Part shown: positions 42,322 through 50,197 of the stretch, piece after piece | Position numbering within the stretch: the first letter of the stretch is position 1 | Layout: every line of letters begins with the position of its first letter | Assembly: GCA_027069855.1 (NCBI GenBank) | Contig: JALXEF010000105.1 | Location: forward strand, 1-50,197 | Length of the DNA stretch: 50,197 bases | Source: Caldifarciminota bacterium | Lineage (GTDB): Bacteria > Hydrothermota > Hydrothermia > WGAB01 | Direction of reading: 5' to 3' | Translations under genes and position numbers: made by a program | Notes under the pieces: model-generated | What the model was told of the DNA's origin: nothing | Databases searched by the model: none | The model's input: only the letters and a program-made list of their open reading frames with translations

Positions 42322-45300
42322 GAGCCTTCCGGGCTTTCCTCCGGAGGTTCGGGAGGCGCTTGATCAGACTGTTGGAGCCGATATCGCTGGGCCTCGGCAA
42401 TCCGCTTTTCCAGGTAGTAGACATAGTAGCGGGAACGCACGGTGATCAGGATCAGGCTCAGGGAAACGGGCTTCAGCAGGAAGATCACGCCGTCCTCCTC
42501 CATGGGGCGGAGACGTTCGGGCAGGGGGATTTGGTCCACGATGACAACCAGTCGCGACACCAGGTCCGGGCGGTGGGTTTTGAGCCACCGGTAAAAGGTA
42601 TCCAGGTTGAAGTCGGGCAGACCCGCGTTGACGATGAGGAGTTGATAGGTGCGGCTGCTGACATAGTCCTGGAAGGTGGGGCCGTCGGTCACGACATCCA
42701 CATACACGCCGTCCTTTTCCAGTTCTGGCTTGATGGATCGGCTGAGGAAGGGTTCAAACTCGCCGATCAGCACGCTGGGCTGCCCCTCCTTGGGCCCGGT
42801 GGGTTTGGCGCCGGGTTTCAGGGGCAGGCGAATGATGAAGGCGGTGCCCTTGCCCCCTTCGGTTTCTACCTGGATGGTGCCGTTGTGTTCCCGCACGATC
42901 CGGGCACAGAGGGCGAGGCCCAGGCCGGTGCCCTTGCCCGGGGGTTTGGTGGTAAAGAAGGGGGCGAAGATGCGGGGCAGGATCTTGCGGGGAATCCCCG
43001 GGCCGTTATCCCGCACCACCAGTACGGCAAAATCGCCCTCCAGGCTGGTTTCAATGTCGGTGATGACCTCCACCTCATCGCCCTTTCTGCTCATCTGGAT
43101 GGCGTCGCGGGCGTTGAGCAGGAGGTTGACCAGAACCTGCTGGATTTCTCCCTCGTAGCCCCACAGATAGATAGGGCGGCCGGCACGCTTGGTTCGCTTG
43201 ATCTTGACCCCGGAGAAGGAGAGATTGCGGTCAAAGGTGTTCAGGATCTGATCCACGGCCCGGTCCAGGTCAAAGGGCTGGGGTTTTACCCGTTTCTTGG
43301 TGCCCGCCAGGGAGAGCATCTCGCGCACGATGTAGGAAGCCTGGCTGGCCAGGCTCCGGGCCTTTTCCAGGTCTTCCCGCAGTTCCGGGTGAAGCCCTCC
43401 GCGATTCAGCCAGTATTCCAGGAGCCCGATGACCCCCGTGAGGGGGTTGTTGACTTCGTGGGCAACACCGGAAGCCATTTCCGCCACCGCGCTGGACAGG
43501 GAAACGAGGGGGAGATCTTCGTCCATCTTCCGCACCGAGGTCATGTCGCGGATGGCAAACACATAGTGGCCGCTGGGCGTACGGGAGCCGGAGATGTTCC
43601 AGAAGGCGAAGGGTTCGGCGTTGGGGGAAACCTGGGGAGCCACATCCGTGGGAGGGAGGGAACCGCGTTCCCGAAGAGTCTGGAGGAACCGGTCAATGGG
43701 CAACATGGGCAAAAGATCCTGGAGGTTCCGTCCGATCAGGGATTCCGGAGGGTCGCCCAGGGCCTGGAAGGCCCGGAAGTTGGAGTACAGGATGGTGCCG
43801 TCTTCGGTGACCGACACGATCCAGTCGGGAGAGAACTCCAGCACCGATTCTCGGTGCTGGCGCACCTCGCGTTCTTGTTCGTAGCGCTGGGCGTTGTACA
43901 GGGCTCGGGCCGCCAGCGGGGCCAGGCGGTGCAGCTTGTCCAGGGTTTCCGGCGAAAGCCGTGTGGGACTGCACAGAACCAGGGCCGCCACCGAGCCCTC
44001 GCCCCGCCGCAGCGGATAGAGGTAGCGATGGGGACAATCCTCGGGAAGGGGAAGCCGGTGCCGGGGAGTAAGGGGCAATTCGTGCAGTTCCTTCGGGATT
44101 TCCACGATGTGGGGGCGGTTTACCCACTCCAGGAACCGCTGGTTTGCATCCTGCAGATCCCAGGTTTGCCTCTCCAGGGAGGGATCAGGTTGCCACCGGT
44201 AGAAGTAGAGACGCAGGGGTTCGGGGAACAGCAAAAGCCCCTGGATCCCTTCCGGCACGATGGCTTCAACGGTTTGGAGCAGCAGGTTCAACACCCGCTC
44301 CGTGTCCAGCACCTGGCTCTGCTCCAGGAAACGGTGGGTAAGATCCTGAAGTTTCAGCCGCTGGAGTATCCGCTGGTGTCGGTCAAAGGTCTGGTACAGC
44401 AGCGAAAACATGGACCCCAGGGCTTCCAGGAAGTGGACATCGTGGGGGGTAAAGGCCCGGCGGTGCCGGCTTTGCACCTGAAGCACGCCGAAGACACTGC
44501 CGTCCAGATCCTTCAGGGGCACACAGATCTCGGAATAGGGGAACCACTGGGAGGGAAGAGCGGTGATAAAGTCGGGATGTTTGGTGGTGTCATTGGCCCA
44601 AACGGTTTCGCCGGTGCGGGCGGCCTTGCCCAGGAGGCCCCGTTTCATGCTCTGGGTGTACTCGCGAACCGACACGGGCAGCCCCCGGAAGGATTTGAGG
44701 CGGAGTTCCTGCTTCAGAGGATCCACTTCCCAAAGACCCACATGGTGATACATGGGAAGTTCCAGGATCACCGACATCAGGTTTTCTACCAGTTCGTCGG
44801 GCGGGAAGGGGAAGGTCAACCGTCGTAGAACCTCGGTGAACCGCCGCAGGGCTTCTTGCTGGTGTTGCGTGGCTTTTTCCAGTTCGGCCCGCTGGATGGC
44901 AATGCTCAGGAAGTTGGCCACGGTCTTGAGCACCTGGCGGATGAAACCGGTGCCCTGCCAGGGCCGAGCGAACAGTAAGCTGAGGGCCCCCCGGAGTTCG
45001 CCGTGTTCAAACAGGGGAACGCTCACCAGCGTGTGGTATCCCTCAGCCTGATCTTCGGGAGAAAGATCCGGGACTTCCCGGAGGACCTCCTGGATCACCA
45101 CGGGTTTACGGGTTTCTACGGCCTTAAGGAGAAGGGTATCACCGGGTTTGGCCTCCCGGAAGCGCTGCAGAAACCCCCGGCTCAGCCCCTGCTGGGCATG
45201 CAGCCGGTAGATGCCGTTTTCTTCAATGAAACAGGCGATTTTGAAGGCCCCTGTGAGATCAATAAGGGCCTGGAAGGCTTCGTCCAGCAGGTCTTCGGTT

Positions 45301-46187
45301 GCTGCTCCCTGCAGGGCCCGGGCAAACAGGCGTTGCATCCGGCTCAGGAGATCCTGGAGAGCCCGGGCTTCTTCGGTAATCTGGACCTGATGCCACACCC
45401 GGCCCAGGCGTTGCGCCAGAGTTTCCAGAAACATGCGCTCGCGCTCCGAAAAGGCCTCAGGGCGGGCCCCGAACAGTACTCCCATCACGCCTCCGCTGTC
45501 CCACACCGGCAGAATGAAGGCGTGGTAGCCCTCCAGCACGGGTCGCAGGACCTGCCGGAGGGGCTCAGGGAACAGCGGCAACTGCTCCATGAACTCCAGG
45601 GCCGTTAGGTACCGGGGTTTCTTGCGTTTCAGGCTCTGGATTAGGGGATGTTGCTCGCAACACTCCATCTGGAAGTAGGCCAATTCGGGACGGAACCCCA
45701 CCTGTTTACGGAAGGCTTCCCGAATCTCCGGTGCCCGGGCATCCACCCGCCGGAACCGCAGGGTTTGGTTTTCAACCAGGTCAAAGGTATGGATCAGCGA
45801 GAGGTTTAAGAGTTTGGCCAGGCGCCGGTGCAGCATCTGGAAAAGGGTGGAGAACCGGGTGACCTGATGCAGGTCGCGCAGCAGAGGCCCCAACTGGTTC
45901 AGCACCCAGCACAGGTCGTCCTGGAACTGGAACCTCTGGATCAGGGCCTTAATGTCCTTCAGGCCCACGACGCGAAATCCCCGGGCGGCGGTAAAGATAA
46001 TGGCCCGCGTAGAGGTGATCGGGATCTTGAGAATCTCCCGTTCCCCCTCCCGATCTATCTGCGGGGCGTCCAGCGCAAGGTCGCGGACCTCCACGGTTAA
46101 AGGCTGCCCTTCGGCGGCCAGGAGGTCCACGATTTTTAGCAGCAGATCTTCCTGGGCCTTGCGCTTTGCTGCTTTCCCCTTCGCCAT
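42318..46187 (-). CDS. Soluble multi-GAF/PAS sensor histidine kinase with degenerate C-terminal receiver
   Basis: About four GAF-like segments, PAS (FSPDWIVSVTEDGTILYSNFRAFQAL), HisKA (AEMASGVAHEVNNPLTGVIGLLEYWL), HATPase (NLLLNARDAI, VRDNGPGIP, FFTTKPPGKGTGLGLALC), REC-like tail. Confidence 0.9.
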   Translation of the reverse strand: MAKGKAAKRKAQEDLLLKIVDLLAAEGQPLTVEVRDLALDAPQIDREGEREILKIPITSTRAIIFTAARGFRVVGLKDIKALIQRFQFQDDLCWVLNQLGPLLRDLHQVTRFSTLFQMLHRRLAKLLNLSLIHTFDLVENQTLRFRRVDARAPEIREAFRKQVGFRPELAYFQMECCEQHPLIQSLKRKKPRYLTALEFMEQLPLFPEPLRQVLRPVLEGYHAFILPVWDSGGVMGVLFGARPEAFSERERMFLETLAQRLGRVWHQVQITEEARALQDLLSRMQRLFARALQGAATEDLLDEAFQALIDLTGAFKIACFIEENGIYRLHAQQGLSRGFLQRFREAKPGDTLLLKAVETRKPVVIQEVLREVPDLSPEDQAEGYHTLVSVPLFEHGELRGALSLLFARPWQGTGFIRQVLKTVANFLSIAIQRAELEKATQHQQEALRRFTEVLRRLTFPFPPDELVENLMSVILELPMYHHVGLWEVDPLKQELRLKSFRGLPVSVREYTQSMKRGLLGKAARTGETVWANDTTKHPDFITALPSQWFPYSEICVPLKDLDGSVFGVLQVQSRHRRAFTPHDVHFLEALGSMFSLLYQTFDRHQRILQRLKLQDLTHRFLEQSQVLDTERVLNLLLQTVEAIVPEGIQGLLLFPEPLRLYFYRWQPDPSLERQTWDLQDANQRFLEWVNRPHIVEIPKELHELPLTPRHRLPLPEDCPHRYLYPLRRGEGSVAALVLCSPTRLSPETLDKLHRLAPLAARALYNAQRYEQEREVRQHRESVLEFSPDWIVSVTEDGTILYSNFRAFQALGDPPESLIGRNLQDLLPMLPIDRFLQTLRERGSLPPTDVAPQVSPNAEPFAFWNISGSRTPSGHYVFAIRDMTSVRKMDEDLPLVSLSSAVAEMASGVAHEVNNPLTGVIGLLEYWLNRGGLHPELREDLEKARSLASQASYIVREMLSLAGTKKRVKPQPFDLDRAVDQILNTFDRNLSFSGVKIKRTKRAGRPIYLWGYEGEIQQVLVNLLLNARDAIQMSRKGDEVEVITDIETSLEGDFAVLVVRDNGPGIPRKILPRIFAPFFTTKPPGKGTGLGLALCARIVREHNGTIQVETEGGKGTAFIIRLPLKPGAKPTGPKEGQPSVLIGEFEPFLSRSIKPELEKDGVYVDVVTDGPTFQDYVSSRTYQLLIVNAGLPDFNLDTFYRWLKTHRPDLVSRLVVIVDQIPLPERLRPMEEDGVIFLLKPVSLSLILITVRSRYYVYYLEKRIAEAQRYRLQQSDQAPPEPPEESPEGS

Positions 46188-46227
46188 GATTCCTTCGGTT
46201 TCCTCACAATAATAAAGGGAAGTGCCC

Positions 46228-49047
46228 TCAGAACAGGGGGAGGATCTCGCCGGTGGCGGTCAGGACCACATGTGCCCGCACCGGTTTGCCAAAGAGCCGT
46301 CGCAGCCCCGCGGCATAGGCCTGAACCTGGGGGGCGAAGCGTTGCTTCAGCGCCTCCCGGTTCGTGGCGGGGGTCACCGGTAGGGTTTTGAAGTCGTAGA
46401 GTTCCAGGTGGTCGTCAAAGAACAGTACCAGGTCGGCCCGGCCCACCACGGGTTCAGAACCCGTTTGCCACACCGGAAACTCCGCCCGGCGGCGGGGGGC
46501 GCGTTGGAGGATCTCCCGAAGGGGGCCGTGGAGAGTCTGGAGCACATGTTCGGCGGCCCGGTGCACCTCCTCAGGAGACACCTGGAGCCGATAGCGGGCC
46601 AGAAGTTCCTGGATTCGGTGTTCCAGGGCGGCCCGGTCGGGGGTACCGTCAGCCATGAGTGCCTCGCGGAGGGCCTCGTGTACCACGCGGCCGAAAACCG
46701 GATCCCCGCCCTCCCCGGGGGTTTGGGGGAGCAGGGCCGAGGGTTCCACCACCCGCGGATGGGGGTGTAGGAGCAGGGCATCGGGATGGCGCTCTCCCTG
46801 GAACACGGGTTCCGGGGATGGGGCGGGGGCCTGCGCCGTGTCGGCCACCTCGTGCCAGAACACCTTGCCGGCTTGCAAAAGTTCTTGGAGCGACTCTGGA
46901 GCCTTGCGGAGGAGTTCCATCAGGGCCTTGACGGGAGGGCCCAGGGAAGAGGTGAGTTTTTCCGCCGAGTCCACCGGGATCACCAGATGGTCTCGGGCGC
47001 GCGTCAGGGCCACATACAGGATGCGGTACTGCTCTTCCTCGTCCAGGGTTTGCACCTCGCCGGCATCGCGCACCCGAACCTGGTACTCGCCGGTGGGTTC
47101 CACCAGGAGTTCCTCCAGATAGAGCCGGGAAATCTGGGATCGCGCGTTTTTGCGATTGCTCCAGAGTCCCGGCGCAAAGATGACCACCGGCCACTCCAGG
47201 CCCTTGGATTTGTGGATGGTGTACACCTGAACGGCGTTCAGGTTGGTGGCCTCGGCGGGCAGGGGAGCTGTAAACGCATCGGCCTGCGCCGCCAATTCTG
47301 CCCACAGGGCGCCCTCGCGCTCGGCGGCCCGCAGGCGGTCCAGAACCTCGCGGATCCAGCGGTACTCCAGCAGGGAGCCCACCCATCGGAAGAACCCCAG
47401 GTTCCGCAGAAGTTCCAGGAGCACCTCCGACAGGGGGCGGCGGTCCCGGTCCTGGAGCGGGGAGATCAACGGCGTCAAAACCGAAGAAGCGGCTTCGCCG
47501 CGGGCGCGGGCCAGGGCCCAGCGGGCCCGAATTTCCTCGGATATCAGGGGCGAAGATGCCAGTACCAGTTGGGCCAGGTTGTCCTCCGGGTTCCCCAGGA
47601 ACCGGATCAGGAACCGGAGCCACCGCAGAGGCTCGGGCTCCAGGGTGTTTGCTTCGCTGAGCACCACGAAGGGGATCCCGGCCTCCCGGAGGGCCTGCAA
47701 ATAGACCTGCAATTGCGAGGCGTTGCGGCCCAGTAGGGCGATGTCGCGATAGGTGAGCGGCCGGGGGCCGGTGCCGTCGGGCGGTTCTACTTCCAGGCCT
47801 TCTGCCAGGGCCCGGGCGATCCAGGCCGCAATGGCCCGGGCTTCCCGTTGCCGGAGATCGTCAATCTTGGGCGCACCGTATCTATCCAGGGCGACAGGCG
47901 CAGGCAGGCGGAGCAGGTGCACCCCACCCTGCACCCGGGCTTGGCGATGGGCATGAAACGGCACATAGTGGATTTTCCCTTCTCCGTGGAACCGCGCAAA
48001 TACAGCGTTTACGAACTCCACAATGGCCGGCACACTGCGGAAGTTCTCCTGTACCTGCAGGAAAGCGAACCGGTCTCGGAAGGCAACGGTTTGAGCCAGG
48101 TCCAGCAGGGCCCGGCGGAACACCGCCACATTGGCGCCCCGGAAGGCGTAAATGGACTGGTTTTCGTCGCCCACCACGAAGAGGGTGGGCTCAATGCCTC
48201 GTTCGGCCTTGGCCCCGAGCCCGGAGCGCCATTCCTCCACGAATTTCCAGAGCAGGGCCCATTGGAGCAGGTTCGTGTCCTGCAGTTCGTCCACCAGCAC
48301 ATGCCGGGTGGCCTCGTCAAAGGCTTCCAGTACCCGGGACCAATCGGAATTGTGGAACACCAGTTCGTAGGCCAGCCGTTCCATGTCGTTGAAGGTGAGG
48401 ACCTGGAGCCGCCGACGGGCCTGGAGGGTTTCCCCGGCCAGGGGACGCAAAAGGCGCCAGGAAAGGTCGCCGACGGCTTCGGGCTGGGCCTCCGGGTCCA
48501 GGAAAGCGTACAGGTGCTCCACGGTTTCCAGGTTCTCTACCAGATCCCGGACATTCTTCTGCCAGCGGCCCTTCTGGGCCTGTTGGCTCAGGAACTGGAA
48601 CCAGGGGTTCTCAGGCTGGTTGGCCGCCCGTACGGCCTGCTGTCGCACCCACTGGTTCAGCCAGGTTTTGGCATCCTCCATGACCTGTAGGTCGGGGCTC
48701 AGGCCCAGTTCGGGGGCGAACCGCCGCACCAGGTCCAGGAAAAAGGAATGGAAGGTTTGCACCCGCAGTTCCTGGAGCCGGTACCGCAGTTTCTTGTAAA
48801 GTTCGGGCTTTTCCCGGCGCAGGCGCTCCAGGATGCGGGCGCGCATTTCAGTCGCCGCCGCCCGGGTGAAGGTGATGGCCAGCAGGTGCCGGGGCGACTC
48901 CACGGTTTCCAGGAGCCGCAGGTACCGGTCCACGAGCACGGTGGTTTTCCCGGAGCCTGCCGGGGCCGCAAAGAACACCACCCGGTGGGGATCGGTGGCC
49001 ACCGCGCGGTCCTGCAGAGGCTTCGGCATCGGCTGTTCACCCGGCAT
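46228..49047 (-). CDS. addA: AddA/RecB-like UvrD-family helicase with C-terminal nuclease domain
   Basis: Walker A AAPAGSGKTTVLVDRYLRLL, ITFTRAAATEMRARI, VDELQDTN, VGDENQSIYAFRGA, YTIHKSKGLEWPVV, LYVALTRARDHL, nuclease GRADLVLFFDDHLELYDFKT...QVQAYAAG. Confidence 0.92.
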   Translation of the reverse strand: MPGEQPMPKPLQDRAVATDPHRVVFFAAPAGSGKTTVLVDRYLRLLETVESPRHLLAITFTRAAATEMRARILERLRREKPELYKKLRYRLQELRVQTFHSFFLDLVRRFAPELGLSPDLQVMEDAKTWLNQWVRQQAVRAANQPENPWFQFLSQQAQKGRWQKNVRDLVENLETVEHLYAFLDPEAQPEAVGDLSWRLLRPLAGETLQARRRLQVLTFNDMERLAYELVFHNSDWSRVLEAFDEATRHVLVDELQDTNLLQWALLWKFVEEWRSGLGAKAERGIEPTLFVVGDENQSIYAFRGANVAVFRRALLDLAQTVAFRDRFAFLQVQENFRSVPAIVEFVNAVFARFHGEGKIHYVPFHAHRQARVQGGVHLLRLPAPVALDRYGAPKIDDLRQREARAIAAWIARALAEGLEVEPPDGTGPRPLTYRDIALLGRNASQLQVYLQALREAGIPFVVLSEANTLEPEPLRWLRFLIRFLGNPEDNLAQLVLASSPLISEEIRARWALARARGEAASSVLTPLISPLQDRDRRPLSEVLLELLRNLGFFRWVGSLLEYRWIREVLDRLRAAEREGALWAELAAQADAFTAPLPAEATNLNAVQVYTIHKSKGLEWPVVIFAPGLWSNRKNARSQISRLYLEELLVEPTGEYQVRVRDAGEVQTLDEEEQYRILYVALTRARDHLVIPVDSAEKLTSSLGPPVKALMELLRKAPESLQELLQAGKVFWHEVADTAQAPAPSPEPVFQGERHPDALLLHPHPRVVEPSALLPQTPGEGGDPVFGRVVHEALREALMADGTPDRAALEHRIQELLARYRLQVSPEEVHRAAEHVLQTLHGPLREILQRAPRRRAEFPVWQTGSEPVVGRADLVLFFDDHLELYDFKTLPVTPATNREALKQRFAPQVQAYAAGLRRLFGKPVRAHVVLTATGEILPLF

Positions 49048-50197
49048 AGGGACACGCCTCCTTAAAGGGGCAGTTGTAGCAGGCTTTGGGGTTGGGAGCA
49101 AATTCGGCCTGGAGCAATCGTTCTGCCGCTTCCCGGAGCGCTTCGGTGGCACCGGCAATCAGCGAGTCCACGGTTTTACCTTTCAGGTCGGCGGTTTCCA
49201 CCTTGAGTTGATCGCCCAGGAAGATCAACTGGGGCGGTTCGGGAATACTCTCCGGAGCCTGATGGCGCCGGTACAATGCCGTGTAGGCCCAAACCTGCCA
49301 GAACCGGTCCTCTTTCTTCCCCTGGGGTTTCCCGGTTTTGTAATCAATGACCCGAAACCTGGAGCCGTCGGCAGAGGTATCCACCCGGTCCATTCGCCCG
49401 AAAACCACCAGGTTTGTGCCGGGTAGGGGGGCCTTCAACCGGTGTTCCAGATACCGCGGCCTCAAACCCTCCTGGTTCTGGGCCTTCAGATGCTCGTAGA
49501 GGAAGGAGCCCACGGGCTGGTACCGTTCCTTCAAGAAGGCTCGCAGCAACGCCCACGGGGCGACATCCCCAAGCCAGCGGTCCATCTCCCGGGCGAAGAC
49601 CCGAAGAAATTCCTCCTCCGGGGGCAGGGCTCCCCGCGAAAGGTACCGCTCCTTGAGGGTGTCAAAAAGTTGATACAGGAACCGATGCACCAGGTTGCCC
49701 TCTTCGGCCATAGGCAGCAGGGTGAATTCCTCCGCGCCGCCGAGATGCAGGATCTTTTCCAGATAGGCCCGGTAGCCGCAGGTGTTGGACACCACGAGGC
49801 TTTCCAGAAGTGTCAACGGCACCTGATACTCCCGCTGTTCCAGCCAGGCCTGAACCTGCGAAACCGTGGGGTGCATCGGTTGCTGGGTGAGCACCTGGGG
49901 CGAAGCCAGAGCCCGGCGGATTTCGGTTTCCTCCGGGGCCAGGGCACCCGATTGGTACACCTCGGCGGAAGGGGTCAGCGGGGTTTGGGCGGTGAGGACC
50001 TCATCGGCCAGCAGGGTGGGCAGCCGTGGGTTGCCAGCTTCGTCCACCCGGGGATAGGCCACTACCACCCGGTGGTACGGGGCCTCCAGCAGCAGGTGGA
50101 ACCGGAACTCCTGTTCCTGGGCCACCCGTTCCCGGATGGGCAGTTCCAGGGCTTCCCGGAACCGATGGGGCAGGAAGAAGTCGTTGGGCCCCGGGCC
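49037..50197 (-). CDS. addB: AddB-like PD-(D/E)XK nuclease subunit with 4Fe-4S cysteines (C-terminal part; 5' end beyond the window)
   Basis: GRMDRVDTSADGSRFRVIDYKTGKP...QVWAYTALYRR; SNTCGYRAYLEK plus C-terminal CYNCPFKEACPYAG (C...CxxCx5C iron-staple). Frame stays open to 50197 (PNDFFLPHRFREALELPIRERVAQEQ). Confidence 0.85.
   Translation of the reverse strand, partial: GPGPNDFFLPHRFREALELPIRERVAQEQEFRFHLLLEAPYHRVVVAYPRVDEAGNPRLPTLLADEVLTAQTPLTPSAEVYQSGALAPEETEIRRALASPQVLTQQPMHPTVSQVQAWLEQREYQVPLTLLESLVVSNTCGYRAYLEKILHLGGAEEFTLLPMAEEGNLVHRFLYQLFDTLKERYLSRGALPPEEEFLRVFAREMDRWLGDVAPWALLRAFLKERYQPVGSFLYEHLKAQNQEGLRPRYLEHRLKAPLPGTNLVVFGRMDRVDTSADGSRFRVIDYKTGKPQGKKEDRFWQVWAYTALYRRHQAPESIPEPPQLIFLGDQLKVETADLKGKTVDSLIAGATEALREAAERLLQAEFAPNPKACYNCPFKEACPYAG

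Noticed and set aside
42360-44828. 822-aa plus-strand ORF opposite the histidine kinase
   Set aside because: Antisense artefact; kinase motifs on the minus strand are intact.

Overview
High-GC bacterial chromosome segment (about 64% GC by eye), probably from an FCB-superphylum-like lineage because it encodes PorV-like, T9SS-tail and TonB/CarboxypepD_reg proteins. Left edge (minus strand): gap 5' end, a YtxH-like protein, a lipoprotein and two tandem paralogous beta-barrel-like proteins. Centre (plus strand): trpS, tRNA-Arg(CCT), tRNA-Trp(CCA), then about 27 kb of co-directional translation/transcription genes: rpmG-secE-nusG-rplKAJL-rpoBC-rpsL-rpsG-fusA-tuf-rpsJ through secY-adk-map-infA. This run ends in an intrinsic terminator, with no rpsM/rpsK/rpsD/rpoA/rplQ block after it. 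Right part (minus strand): an envelope/secretion cluster (CarboxypepD_reg-like lipoprotein, TonB-dependent receptor, 948-aa T9SS-tail protein, PorV-like protein, FG-GAP propeller with T9SS tail), rsmB, a 4xGAF-PAS-histidine kinase with a degenerate receiver, and addA plus partial addB. Most of the window is ordinary housekeeping sequence. The signals most worth following are: (i) strong avoidance of the palindromes TCGA and ACGT, achieved by codon choice, with tuf as an outlier; (ii) a roughly 60-aa helical insertion in TrpRS; (iii) an out-of-frame rpsE/rpmD overlap of 65 bp; (iv) a possible ATT start codon for rpoB; (v) the five-gene envelope cluster; (vi) the tandem barrel paralogs; (vii) the pseudo-receiver kinase. 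I see no CRISPR array, transposase, phage or recognisable defence island. All counts were made by eye and need recomputing.
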